DNA from: Luteolibacter sp. SL250
Lineage (GTDB): Bacteria > Verrucomicrobiota > Verrucomicrobiia > Verrucomicrobiales > Akkermansiaceae
Assembly (NCBI RefSeq): GCF_026625605.1
Contig: NZ_CP113054.1
Location: forward strand, 1,116,001 to 1,180,000
Direction of reading: 5' to 3'
Length of the DNA: 64,000 nucleotides
Positions 36,433 through 45,808 of this stretch are shown here, piece by piece; the stretch's first letter is position 1; every line of letters starts with the position of its first letter. The translations under genes were made by a program, and so were the position numbers. Below the pieces are notes generated by a model that saw only the letters and a program-made list of their open reading frames with translations, searched no databases and was not told where the DNA came from.

Positions 36433-38979
36433 ATGAAAAATACCTTGTTCGCATTGGCTGCGCTGATCCTTCCGCTTCACGGGCAGTTCCAGGTTGCATG
36501 GCAGGGGGACGCGCGGGGGACCACGGGGCTGGATGTCGCACTGGGGGATATCGATGGAGACGGAGATGTGGACGCCGTCCTGGCTCAGTTGCTCGATCCG
36601 TCGTTGGTCCTGGTGAATGACGGGACGGGCAAATTCACCTCCAGTTCCGTCATGGGAACCCTTCCGCTGGCGGCGGCCGGTGAGCTGGCGGATCTTGATG
36701 GGGACGGAGATCTTGATTTGTTTCTCGCGGGCAGCAGTCCTTGCCAGGTGTTCTGGAACGATGGAGCGGGGGTTTTCACCAACAGCGGCCAGAACGTCGG
36801 GGGATTCAATTCGCGCAGGTCGGTGGTAGTCGCGGACGTTGATGGCGATGGTGACCGGGATGCTGTCCTGCCCACGAATGGTGGGGGAGCATCGGAACTT
36901 TGGTTGAACAATGGAGCGGGTATTTTCTCCTTCGGCCAGACGCTCCCAGGTGACGCTGCGGCCACGAATGCAGCGGTCGTGGACGTCAACGGGGATGGGC
37001 GGCAGGATATCGTGCTGGCCTGCAACGGTCCCAACCTCATCTTCACCAACAACGGCGCCGGGAGCTTCGTCCAGAGTGCCCACACCATCGGGAGTGGCGC
37101 GACCTTCTGCATCGCATTCGCGGATTTTGACGGTGATGGTGATCAGGACGCGTTTGTCGCGGATGGCTTCAATCCCCCGTTCGAAGATGACAATGAAGTC
37201 TGGCTCAACGATGGGGCGGGTGTTTTCACCCGTACCGTGCAGGACCTCGGAACCCTCTATTCCTTCGATGTTCTCCCCGAGGACATTGACGGTGACGGCG
37301 ACATGGATGTGATTGTCGGAAACAACATGAGCCAGCCGAACGAGATCTGGCTCAACAACGGGGCGGCATTGTTCACCCGCTCCGGCCATATCCTGGGACA
37401 CATCAGGGCGATGAACCTTGCCATGGCGGACCTGGATGGTGACGGGGATAGCGACTGCTTCATCGCGGGCGGCAGTGATGCCAGCGAGGTGTGGAAGCGG
37501 GTTCCTTCGGCGGAAGGCGGGCCGTTCAAGGATTCCGGCCAGCGCATCGGTGGGACTGCGGTGAACTGCGTGGCGAAGGGGGACTTTGACGGTGACGGGG
37601 ATCCCGACATCGCGCTGGGGACGGATTCGGCGGCGGTCCGCATCATGGAAAACACAGGCGGCAGCTTTTCGGAGCGCGGCATCCTTCCCCTCGGGTTTGA
37701 CAACAACGCAAGAGGCATCGCGTGCGGTGATTTCAATGCCGACGGCCATCAGGATCTTTTCGCGGTGGGGACCGGGGATGGCGTGTCCAACAAGCTGTGG
37801 TTCGGTGATGGGAGCGGCCAGTTCACCGCATCATCCCAAACTCTTGGCGGGGAACCCGCCTATGCGGTGGCGGCGGCGGATATCGATGGTGATGGGGATC
37901 TGGATGCGGTGGTCGGGACCAGCCGCTTCGGGAATCCCAACATCCCGAACAAAATCCACCGCAACAACGGGGACGGGACATTCGTGGTCACCGACGGATT
38001 GGGCTCCGGAAAAACCCGCACGGTCGCTTTCGGATTCTTCAACAATGACGCCTTTCCGGATTTGGTCGTGGGGGACACCAACCAGCCTGCCACGGTGTGG
38101 TTCAACAACGGTTCCGGGACTTTTGCCAACAGCGGCCAGTCGCTGGCGAGCGGAGCGATCCGCAAGGCCGTCGTCGCGGATTTCAACGGCGACGGAAAGG
38201 ATGACATCCTGTTCGCCATCGATGGCGGTGGAAGCAAGATCTGGTCCAACAACGGCTCCGGGACGTTCGTGGCCCATGGCCAGGATTTCAATGACTCCTC
38301 CGCCTCCACCGCGGCGGTCCTCGACTATGACGGTGACGGAGACCTGGATTTCTGGTTGGGCCGGGGTGGTGCCTTTGCTGCCGGAGACAGCCTTTTCCTG
38401 AACGACGGGACCGGGCTTTTCTCGCGGGTGAACCCCACTTTCACCGATCAGGCGACCACCGATGTGGTTGCAGGGGACTTCAACGGCGACGGAGCCGTGG
38501 ATTTATTCGCTTCGAGTTACCGTGGGGATCACATCCTCTGGTCACAGGAGGTGAATGAGGTGCAGGCCTATGCAGCTTCATTCGGTCTCAGCGGGGATGA
38601 CACTCTCCCTCTGGAGGATCCTGATGGTGACGGGGTCCTCAACTTCGAGGAGATGGCGTTCAACATGAACCCGAATCTGGCGGACAACCAGCGGATCGGC
38701 GATCTGGCCACCTCGACGAGAGGAACACCACGGTGCAGGATCGTGAAGCATGGCGCGACCTTCAAATTCATCGCGGAAACGATCTTCCGTTTCGACAGCG
38801 AGGAACTGGACTACCGCCTGCAGGTCAGCTCCGGGCTTGTGTTCGGTCCAGTTCCGTCCGGTGTGACGATGACCACCGCACCCCTGGACGCCAAATACCA
38901 CAGAGCCACCTTTGAATACATTGTTCCCGGAAATCCCCCGAAGCAGTTCGGTCGCTTCCGGGTGATCTATTCGCCATGA
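36433..38979 (+). CDS. Secreted FG-GAP/VCBS-repeat protein
   Basis: An 848-residue exported protein (signal peptide NTLFALAALILPLHG). Residues about 25-700 contain about 14 FG-GAP-type units, each with a calcium-binding DxDGDGDxD loop and a following hydrophobic strand, which build a beta-propeller as in integrin alpha-like proteins. After a DPDGDGVLNFEEM calcium loop near residue 735, a C-terminal domain of about 90 residues ends the protein. No catalytic domain is visible. It may bind surfaces or ligands. Confidence 0.85.
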   Translation: MKNTLFALAALILPLHGQFQVAWQGDARGTTGLDVALGDIDGDGDVDAVLAQLLDPSLVLVNDGTGKFTSSSVMGTLPLAAAGELADLDGDGDLDLFLAGSSPCQVFWNDGAGVFTNSGQNVGGFNSRRSVVVADVDGDGDRDAVLPTNGGGASELWLNNGAGIFSFGQTLPGDAAATNAAVVDVNGDGRQDIVLACNGPNLIFTNNGAGSFVQSAHTIGSGATFCIAFADFDGDGDQDAFVADGFNPPFEDDNEVWLNDGAGVFTRTVQDLGTLYSFDVLPEDIDGDGDMDVIVGNNMSQPNEIWLNNGAALFTRSGHILGHIRAMNLAMADLDGDGDSDCFIAGGSDASEVWKRVPSAEGGPFKDSGQRIGGTAVNCVAKGDFDGDGDPDIALGTDSAAVRIMENTGGSFSERGILPLGFDNNARGIACGDFNADGHQDLFAVGTGDGVSNKLWFGDGSGQFTASSQTLGGEPAYAVAAADIDGDGDLDAVVGTSRFGNPNIPNKIHRNNGDGTFVVTDGLGSGKTRTVAFGFFNNDAFPDLVVGDTNQPATVWFNNGSGTFANSGQSLASGAIRKAVVADFNGDGKDDILFAIDGGGSKIWSNNGSGTFVAHGQDFNDSSASTAAVLDYDGDGDLDFWLGRGGAFAAGDSLFLNDGTGLFSRVNPTFTDQATTDVVAGDFNGDGAVDLFASSYRGDHILWSQEVNEVQAYAASFGLSGDDTLPLEDPDGDGVLNFEEMAFNMNPNLADNQRIGDLATSTRGTPRCRIVKHGATFKFIAETIFRFDSEELDYRLQVSSGLVFGPVPSGVTMTTAPLDAKYHRATFEYIVPGNPPKQFGRFRVIYSP

Positions 38980-39025
38980 AATCCATTCCTGGAGAGCAGG
39001 AAGCTTGGATGGATCGGGAGCCTCC

Positions 39026-39043
39026 TCCCACGATCGCGTGGGA
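39026..39043 (+). terminator. Weak hairpin after the FG-GAP gene
   Basis: TCCCACG-ATCG-CGTGGGA forms a perfect 7-bp stem 47 bp after the stop codon. It is followed only by AATTTG, so the T tract is poor. Confidence 0.35.
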
Positions 39044-39090
39044 AATTTGACCGTGCGGAGTCATGATGGATCCGGGATGATCGCGCGGAC

Positions 39091-40314
39091 ATGCCATCGA
39101 AGCGGATCATGAACCGGACACGAACCATCATCGGAATCGTCGTGGGCATTTTCCTGTCCCTGACGGGCGGGGTGTTTGCGAAGACATGGACGGACCGGTT
39201 CGGGCGGGCGTTCGAGGCGGAGTATGTGGAGATGGAGGGGGAGAAGGTGGTGCTGTCGTTGCCGGATGGGCGGACCTTCACGATGGCGGTGGCGGATCTT
39301 TCTGCGGCGGACCGGGCGGATCTGGTGAGGCAGCTCGCCACGTCGATGCCGATCCGCAGGCCGGGGGCGGGATCGGGGAGTGGCGGGCAGCCGGTGCCGC
39401 GGAACTTCGGTGCGCCGTGGCCGCGGGAGGTGCGGATGGATGGCGCCTCCTCGTGCAAGGTGGTGTTGGAGGACGCGAAGACCGGGCGCTATGTCTATGA
39501 AAGCCCGGGCTACCGGTTCACGGCGGATGCGCGGATCACGGATGACGCGCTGCGGAATTTCTCCGTGATGTTCGAGACCACGCGCCTGTATGCGCGGGCG
39601 CTGCCACTTTCCATGTCCGCCGGCGGGAGGGAGCGGAAACTGGACATCCTGCTGTTCGGGGAAATGCCAGCCTACATCCGGGCGGGTGGTCCTCCGGGAT
39701 CCGCGGGATGCTATGTGCCGGCCAGGAACATCGTGATGGTGCCGATGGAAAGCCTTGGGCTGAAGAAAGGTGGGACGGGCTACAGCCTGGATGCGAGGGT
39801 TTCCAATCTGGTGCTGATCCATGAGCTGGCGCACCAGCTCACGCCGTTCGCTTATTATAGTCCCGGTGCCCGGGGGTGGTTCAGCGAGGGACTGGCGGAG
39901 TACATGGCGGCGACGCCGTATAGCTGGGGTTACTTCGCCCCGGACATCCACGGGAACTCGGTGAAGTCGTATGTCACTTCCACGGGGAATGGCGGACTGG
40001 GTGGGCGGAACCTGGGAACGCGGATCTCCGCGCCGCGGCTGCGCCATCTATTCCTGATGGACTACAGCGAGTTTTCCGGCGCGAACGCGGGGACCAACTA
40101 CGCCCTGGGACTGCTGGTGACCCACTATTTTTTCCACATGGAGGGTGGGGGGAAGGGATTGAGGATGAGGGCATTCCTCGAGGGCCTGCAAAGCGGGGCG
40201 GCGGGGGAGGCGGCGGTGCAGTCGTTGCTCGGCGGAGGCACGTATGAAAAGCTGGAGAAGGAGATCTCCGCCGAGTGGGCGAAAAAAGGCGTGATCATCC
40301 AGTTCGGCGGATGA
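39091..40314 (+). CDS. Secreted SHD1-domain metalloprotease-like protein
   Basis: A 407-residue exported protein. An SHD1-like domain (TWTDRFGRAFEAEYVEMEG..., about 30-80) follows the signal peptide; this small domain is common in Planctomycetes and Verrucomicrobia. The C-terminal part has the gluzincin motif HELAH (244-248) with a candidate third ligand at E266 in GWFSEGLAEYM, as in DUF1570/MA-type peptidases. It probably acts as a zinc peptidase outside the cytoplasm. The start may also be the Met at 39109. Confidence 0.78.
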   Translation: MPSKRIMNRTRTIIGIVVGIFLSLTGGVFAKTWTDRFGRAFEAEYVEMEGEKVVLSLPDGRTFTMAVADLSAADRADLVRQLATSMPIRRPGAGSGSGGQPVPRNFGAPWPREVRMDGASSCKVVLEDAKTGRYVYESPGYRFTADARITDDALRNFSVMFETTRLYARALPLSMSAGGRERKLDILLFGEMPAYIRAGGPPGSAGCYVPARNIVMVPMESLGLKKGGTGYSLDARVSNLVLIHELAHQLTPFAYYSPGARGWFSEGLAEYMAATPYSWGYFAPDIHGNSVKSYVTSTGNGGLGGRNLGTRISAPRLRHLFLMDYSEFSGANAGTNYALGLLVTHYFFHMEGGGKGLRMRAFLEGLQSGAAGEAAVQSLLGGGTYEKLEKEISAEWAKKGVIIQFGG

Positions 40315-40471
40315 ACGGCGGGGGTCTCCGGCTGATGGGAGGCGGGGCAATTGGCGGAATGCGGCGACTTTGGATGTTTTTCCGTGGTCCGCAGCCAATC
40401 GGGTTGTCTTCATCCGGGAGAGATGAACAATCCCCGGGATTCTCCGTAGAGAGAGCCAATCCGCACCCGAT

Positions 40472-41797
40472 ATGAATTCGAGCACATCCACCACCTTCCG
40501 GTTGTCCCTCATGATGTTCCTGCAGTTTTTCCTGTGGGGATCCTGGTTCGTCACCCTGGGGGCCTGTCTTGATGCGAATGGCATGGCGGGGGCGATCGCG
40601 GCGGCCTATGGCAGCGCGCCGATCGCGGCGATCATCGCGCCGTTGTTCCTCGGGCTGGTGGCGGACCGCTTCTTTTCGTCGGAAAGGGTGATGGGGGTAC
40701 TCCTGCTGGTCGGTGGTGTCGCGATGTTCATGGTGCCCGGCCACCTGAAGGGTGGGGATGTGGAGGCCGTGAAGACGCTCTTTCTGGTCCACATGCTTTG
40801 TTACATGCCGACGTTGGCATTGGGGAACTCGATCGCTTTCGCCAGCATCAGTGATCAGAGCAAATTCCCCGCGCTGCGGGTCTGGGGGACCATCGGATGG
40901 ATCGCCGCCGGGTTGATCACCGGGTTCCTCGGGTGGTCGAAGAGCCCCAACATGTTCCTCCTTGCGGGTGCATCCTCGGTGGCGCTGGGTGTGTTTTCGT
41001 TTTTCCTGCCGAACACGCCACCTCCGGCGAAGGGCCAGCCGCTCAACCTCGGCTCGCTCCTCATGGTGGATGCCTTCAAGCTTCTGGCGAAGCCCGCCTT
41101 CCTCGTTTTCATCATTTGTTCGACGCTGATCTGCATCCCGCTGGCCTACTACTATGGAACGACTTCCGTGTTCCTTTCGGACATGGGGTTCCGCCAGCCC
41201 GCGTCCTCGATGAGCATCGGGCAGATGTCCGAGATCATCTTCATGCTGCTGATTCCCTTTTTCTTCCGGAAGCTGGGGGTGAAGTGGATGATCCTCGTGG
41301 GAATGTTGGCGTGGGTCCTCCGGTATGTGCTGTTCGCGTTCGGGGCGCCGGATCAGGTGGTGTGGATGTTGTTCCTCGCGATCGCCCTTCATGGCATCTG
41401 CTATGATTTCTTCTTCGTGACGGGCTTCATCTATGCCGACAAGAAGGCTCCGGTCACAGTGCGCAGCCAGGTCCAGTCGATGCTGGTGTTCTTCACGCAG
41501 GGCGTCGGTATGTATTTCGGCTACAAGATCGCCGGGGCGAAGATGGCTTCGGATCTTTCCGCACACGGACCGCTCGCGGAAGCGATCACCACGGCCTCTC
41601 CGGTGGTGGAACTTTCCTTCGGCCAGCAGTTGGCGCGGATGTTCTCCGTGGGGCTGCCGCAGGTGGATGCGCGGCTTCTCAGCGAAGCATCCGGCCAGTG
41701 GAAGGCCTTCTGGCTTTTCCCGGCAGGGATGGCCGCCGTGGTCGCCGTGATCTTCTTCCTCGCGTTCTGGGACCGGAGTGCGGACGGAAACCAGTAG
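40472..41797 (+). CDS. MFS transporter, nucleoside:H+ symporter (NupG/YegT) type
   Basis: A 441-residue protein with about 12 hydrophobic helices. The opening RLSLMMFLQFFLWGSWFVTLG and the helix-4/5 region LALGNSIAFASISD...FPALRVWGTIGWIAAG are diagnostic of the nucleoside:proton symporter family. It imports nucleosides or a related compound; in this phylum such carriers are often linked to sugar catabolism, so the substrate is uncertain. It is followed by the FGE-fold and ApbE genes on the same strand. Confidence 0.83.
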   Translation: MNSSTSTTFRLSLMMFLQFFLWGSWFVTLGACLDANGMAGAIAAAYGSAPIAAIIAPLFLGLVADRFFSSERVMGVLLLVGGVAMFMVPGHLKGGDVEAVKTLFLVHMLCYMPTLALGNSIAFASISDQSKFPALRVWGTIGWIAAGLITGFLGWSKSPNMFLLAGASSVALGVFSFFLPNTPPPAKGQPLNLGSLLMVDAFKLLAKPAFLVFIICSTLICIPLAYYYGTTSVFLSDMGFRQPASSMSIGQMSEIIFMLLIPFFFRKLGVKWMILVGMLAWVLRYVLFAFGAPDQVVWMLFLAIALHGICYDFFFVTGFIYADKKAPVTVRSQVQSMLVFFTQGVGMYFGYKIAGAKMASDLSAHGPLAEAITTASPVVELSFGQQLARMFSVGLPQVDARLLSEASGQWKAFWLFPAGMAAVVAVIFFLAFWDRSADGNQ

Positions 41798-41897
41798 CTC
41801 CGGCATCCCGCGAGCCGCCGCTTCTGATAAATTCCGCGTTATTTTCCGTATCCTGCCCCACGATTTCCGTTTCCGAGACATCCTTTTTCCCAGATCC

Positions 41898-43004
41898 ATG
41901 ATCCGCACGTTTCCATTCATCGCCCTGTCCATTCTTCCCGCCGTCGCCGCGGAGCTTCCGCATCCGGACCTGTTGCCAACGACCAAAGCGATCCACGAAA
42001 AGATCGCGAAAAAGGCGGATGGGGATGCCGCCTCGATGAAGGCGTACACGGAGACGGCCACCCTGGCGGGAAATGCGACCTACGACCTGGTGCCGATCCC
42101 GGGCGGTGAGTTCACCATCGGTTCCCCGGCGTCCGAGGCGGGCCGCAAGGACGACGAAGGCCCGCAGCGGAAGCTGAAAGTGGAGCCGTTCTGGATGGGC
42201 AAGCTGGAGATCACCTGGGACATCTACCGTCCCTTCATGGAGAACGGAAAGAGCCGCAACAAGAACGGCTCGCTCAACCGGGACTCCAACATCATGACTC
42301 CGGAGGCTCCGACGGTGGGGGATGGCGAGACGCTGAACGACTCCATCACCCAGCCGACCCCGCCCTACATGCCCATGCACTTCGAGATGGGTGAAGGTTA
42401 CTCGAAAGCCTACCCGGCCGTGGGCATGACCCACCACGCGGCGAACAAGTTCTGCGAATGGCTCAGCGAGCAGACCGGCCACTTCTACCGCCTGCCGACG
42501 GAGGCGGAGTGGGAGTATGCCTGCCGCGCCGGGACCACCACCGCCTACAGCTTCGGCGATGACGCGTCGAAACTCGGCGAGTACGCCTGGTTTGCGGAGA
42601 ATTCGGAATACAGCTACCAGAAAGTCGGGACGAAGAAACCGAATGCCTGGGGCCTCCATGACATGCACGGCAACGTGTCCGAGCACGTGCTCGACCAATA
42701 CCTGCCGGACGCCTACTCGAAGCTGAAGGACGGGGATGCCGCTTCCTTCGTCCCCGCGCCGAACCGCTATCCGACCGCCGTCCGCGGTGGCAACTGGGAG
42801 TCCGACAAGGTGGAACTCCTGCGCAGCGCCGCCCGCGTGGGGAGTGATCCGATGTGGAAGGTCATCGACCCCCAGATCCCCAAGTCCCTCTGGTATTTCA
42901 CCAACGCTCCATTCCTCGGCTTCCGCATCGTGCGGCCGCTGAAGACGCCCACGGCGGAGGAAATGCACGCCTACTGGAACCAGGGTCCGGGGCCGACGGA
43001 GTGA
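41898..43004 (+). CDS. Secreted FGE-sulfatase/SUMF1-fold protein lacking the catalytic cysteine pair
   Basis: A 368-residue exported protein (start at MIRTFPFIALSILPAVAA). Residues from about 70 match the formylglycine-generating-enzyme fold: IPGGEFTIGSP, YRLPTEAEWEYACRAG, GLHDMHGNVSEHV, then AVRGGNW...LRSAAR and GFRIVRP. In true FGE two Cys lie in the GGSF...C....C region near the end. Here the segment GGNWESDKVELLRSAAR has none. It is therefore more likely a binding or non-sulfatase-activating SUMF1-fold protein. It lies 4 bp before apbE. Confidence 0.83.
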   Translation: MIRTFPFIALSILPAVAAELPHPDLLPTTKAIHEKIAKKADGDAASMKAYTETATLAGNATYDLVPIPGGEFTIGSPASEAGRKDDEGPQRKLKVEPFWMGKLEITWDIYRPFMENGKSRNKNGSLNRDSNIMTPEAPTVGDGETLNDSITQPTPPYMPMHFEMGEGYSKAYPAVGMTHHAANKFCEWLSEQTGHFYRLPTEAEWEYACRAGTTTAYSFGDDASKLGEYAWFAENSEYSYQKVGTKKPNAWGLHDMHGNVSEHVLDQYLPDAYSKLKDGDAASFVPAPNRYPTAVRGGNWESDKVELLRSAARVGSDPMWKVIDPQIPKSLWYFTNAPFLGFRIVRPLKTPTAEEMHAYWNQGPGPTE

Positions 43005-43008
43005 CGCC

Positions 43009-43956
43009 ATGCCGACGCGCCGGAGAACCCTGCTCCTGATTGCCGCCGCGCTCGGGTTGCCCCGGGCGGGAGCCGCTCCGGAGGGCGGTTACCGGTTCCA
43101 GCGCGGCCTGATGGGCACGCGTTTCATGGTTACCTGTTACCATGAGGAAGGGGAGCTTGTGGGAAAGGCCGTGGCCGCCGCGTTCGCGGAGGCGGACAGG
43201 ATCAACGAGGCCGCGTCCGACTACATCGCGGACAGCGAGTTGCTTTCCATCGGAAAGGTGCCGCCCGGCACGCCGGTGAGGGTATCCCCGCTGCTGTTCG
43301 GCCTGCTGGAGGAAGCGTGGGCGCAGGCGGAGAAGACCGGTGGCCTGTTCGACCCCACCGTCGGCCCACTGACCCGGTTGTGGAGGGAATCCCGCCGGAG
43401 GAAGGCGCTGCCGGATGCCGCAACCCTGGCGAAGGCAAAGGCTGCCATCGGTTGGAAGAAGCTGGTGCTGGATCCCGCGGAATCGACCGCCACCTTCACC
43501 GTGCCGGACATGCGGCTGGATCTGGGAGGAATCGCGAAGGGGCAGGCGGCGGATCGGATGCTGGCGATTTTAGGGAAACATGGAGTGCCGTGCAGTTCCG
43601 TCACCGCCGGCGGGGATGTCCGGATGGGGGATCCACCTCCCGGGAAGGAGGGATGGAACATCGGCGTCCGCAACCGGGACGTGGACCGGAATGCGGCGGA
43701 ACTGGTCCTGCGGAACAAGGCGGTGTCCACCTCAGGGGATCTCCGCCAGTTCATCGAGATCGGGGGCGTGCGCTACTCCCATATCGTGGACCCGGCCACC
43801 GGACTCGGCCTGACGAGACCGGTGTCAGCGACGATCATCGCCGTGAACGCCGCCACCAGCGACGCGCTGGCCACGGCCTGTTGCATCGCGGACCGGGAGA
43901 CGGGGAGGAAGCTCGCGGCCGCGCAGGGGGCGGAGGTTTTCCTCGCAGAAGGTTAG
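43009..43956 (+). CDS. apbE: FAD:protein FMN transferase (ApbE)
   Basis: A 315-residue exported protein with a signal peptide (about 1-23). ApbE motifs are in order: GLMGTRFMVT, GGLFDPTVGPL, LDLGGIAKGQAAD, VTAGGDVRMG, AVSTSGD and IVDPATG, then the Mg-site segment TSDALATACCI. ApbE attaches FMN covalently to Thr of periplasmic or membrane proteins such as Nqr or Rnf subunits. No such target is next to it. It follows the FGE-fold gene by 4 bp, so it is translationally linked to it. Confidence 0.9.
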   Translation: MPTRRRTLLLIAAALGLPRAGAAPEGGYRFQRGLMGTRFMVTCYHEEGELVGKAVAAAFAEADRINEAASDYIADSELLSIGKVPPGTPVRVSPLLFGLLEEAWAQAEKTGGLFDPTVGPLTRLWRESRRRKALPDAATLAKAKAAIGWKKLVLDPAESTATFTVPDMRLDLGGIAKGQAADRMLAILGKHGVPCSSVTAGGDVRMGDPPPGKEGWNIGVRNRDVDRNAAELVLRNKAVSTSGDLRQFIEIGGVRYSHIVDPATGLGLTRPVSATIIAVNAATSDALATACCIADRETGRKLAAAQGAEVFLAEG

Positions 43957-44185
43957 AGCTGGAGGGGGATCCGGGAGATATTCCGGAAGTCTGGGAGTTA
44001 TCTGAAACCTGTGGGCATGGCTGGATTTTACCATGTCATGACACATAAAAAGAAGCGATCCGTCTGACTTGCTCCGAGGAAAAACCCTTAACCTGGAGCC
44101 GTCAGGCGGACCGCCTTCTTTGTCTTGCGACAGGCGATATTACGCCGGTCGGGAGATGTTATTTCATCTCTTTCTTATTTTTTAT

Positions 44186-45043
44186 TTATTTTTTCACCGC
44201 TTCGTAACCGGGGAGCGGCTTGCCGTTTTCATCGAGCTTTCCGGTGACCCACAGCAGTCCGCGGGTGATCAGGTCGAGATAGCGGGCGTCCTGGATGGTG
44301 GTGTTGTTATGGCCGATGGTGGTGCCGAACACTTTCGTCTTCTTCGGCCCGTAGATGTTGGTCCAGGCGACCACGGCGTGGTTCTTTCCGGGTTGGTCAC
44401 CGGCGTCCTGCTTGCCCTCGATGAGCGGGTGGGCGTCCGGCCAGTTCTTGAAGTTGCCCTCGATGCCGTGGACGTTGTTGTAGAGTTCCTCCTTTTCGGT
44501 GGTCCAGTCCTCCATCCCGACGGTGATCGGATGCTTTTTGTCCACGAAGCTGAGGGCGATGGGTTTCTGCGGGCCGTGGCCGGAGGACTGGAGGCCCAGG
44601 ATGTTGAACCAACCCGCTTGCGGGGCGTCCGGTTTCATCGGGCTCTGGAACGGGCCGCTGCGGTAGGAGTGCATCGCACAGTGGAGTGCCACCATCGGGA
44701 GACCTTCCTTGTGGGCGTTGAAGATGTTGTCGAGATAGGGCTGGTCCTTCACATCGGCGCAGCATTCGTCATGGATGACCACGTCGAACGGCTTGCCCCA
44801 GTCGGCTTTCTCATAGATCGGAAATTTGCCTTTGGTGCCCTTGTCGGGGGAATACTCGATCTGCACATCGACATTGGCGCGGGCGGAGATGCCGTCCGAG
44901 AGAAGGTACTGTTGCTTCGCATAGTCATGGCAGCAGCCGCCGAGGACGAGCAGGACTTTCAGCGGCTTGGCGGGTTCGGCAGCCTGGAGCCCGGAAAGGG
45001 ATGCCAGGGTGGCGAACGCGATCATCTTGAGTTTCTTGGTCAT
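44186..45043 (-). CDS. Secreted ThuA-domain protein
   Basis: A 285-residue exported protein (MTKKLKMIAFATLASLSGLQAA). The ThuA fold is shown by KVLLVLGGCCHDY, the DVVIHDECCAD segment, LPMVALHCAMHSYR and the late VFGTTIGHNNTTI. ThuA domains are class I glutamine-amidotransferase-like and are linked to trehalose and other disaccharide catabolism, often beside PVC heme proteins. The exact reaction is unknown. It is divergent from a HAD phosphatase gene. Confidence 0.85.
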   Translation of the reverse strand: MTKKLKMIAFATLASLSGLQAAEPAKPLKVLLVLGGCCHDYAKQQYLLSDGISARANVDVQIEYSPDKGTKGKFPIYEKADWGKPFDVVIHDECCADVKDQPYLDNIFNAHKEGLPMVALHCAMHSYRSGPFQSPMKPDAPQAGWFNILGLQSSGHGPQKPIALSFVDKKHPITVGMEDWTTEKEELYNNVHGIEGNFKNWPDAHPLIEGKQDAGDQPGKNHAVVAWTNIYGPKKTKVFGTTIGHNNTTIQDARYLDLITRGLLWVTGKLDENGKPLPGYEAVKK

Positions 45044-45137
45044 GGGGATGTGATGGAGAGGCTGCGCTACGGGGCACCCGCGGGCGATCTTTCTCCGGGG
45101 GATAATGTGCTTCCGGAGCCGGGTGTTACCCCGCACC

Positions 45138-45797
45138 ATGGATTGCATGAAACAAGGTCTCCTTTTCGATCTGGATGGCACCCTGGTGGACTCCCTGCCG
45201 GGCATCACCGCGTCGCTGAACCATGCCCTGGCCGGAATGGGATTCGCCACCCACGGCAGCCTGGAAGTCCGGCGGTTCATCGGCAACGGATCATGGGTGC
45301 TGGCGAAGCGGGCGGCACCGCAGGACTCCCCGGACGAAGCCATCGCGGCCATCGAGCTGGCGTTCAAGGCGCACTACGACCTGCACTGGCAGGACGGGAC
45401 GGAGCCATTTCCGGGAGTGCCGGAGGTGCTGGCGGAACTCCGGGCGAAGGGCCACCCGATGGCGGTGCTGTCGAACAAGCCGCACCCGTTCACCACCGTC
45501 ATCGTGGAGCGGTTGTTTCCCGGCATCCGCTTTGACGCGGTGGTCGGGCAGAAGGAGGGCATCCCGCACAAGCCGGATCCGGCGGGGGCGCTGGAGATCG
45601 TCCGGACTTTCGGGCTGCCACCGGAGGACTGCATATTGGTCGGGGACTCGACCATCGACCTGGAGACGGCCCGGAATGCGGGCATCCAGTCCATTGCCGT
45701 AACGTGGGGCTATCATGACCGCGCGCCATTGCTGGAGGGCGTGCCGGGTGCGGTGGTGGATGAGGTTTCCGGGTTGCCGGATGCGATCCATGGCTGA
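45138..45797 (+). CDS. HAD phosphatase, phosphoglycolate phosphatase-like
   Basis: A 219-residue HAD (subfamily IA) protein with all motifs intact: LLFDLDGTLVDS, VLSNKP, KPDPAGAL and LVGDSTIDLETARNAG. The helical cap lies between residues 15 and 90. It probably removes phosphate from a small metabolite such as phosphoglycolate. The start may also be the Met at 45147, three codons later. Confidence 0.85.
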   Translation: MDCMKQGLLFDLDGTLVDSLPGITASLNHALAGMGFATHGSLEVRRFIGNGSWVLAKRAAPQDSPDEAIAAIELAFKAHYDLHWQDGTEPFPGVPEVLAELRAKGHPMAVLSNKPHPFTTVIVERLFPGIRFDAVVGQKEGIPHKPDPAGALEIVRTFGLPPEDCILVGDSTIDLETARNAGIQSIAVTWGYHDRAPLLEGVPGAVVDEVSGLPDAIHG

Positions 45798-45808
45798 CGT
45801 TCGGTACC

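Noticed and set aside
40295-42061. A 588-codon minus-strand frame opposite the MFS carrier
   Set aside because: Composition (Glu, Arg, His, Gln-rich) is that of an antisense of a hydrophobic membrane protein.
44160-44200. T-rich stretch at the 3' end of the ThuA gene as a terminator
   Set aside because: No convincing stem precedes it on either strand; the nearby AGGCGG/CCGCCT palindrome has too small a loop.
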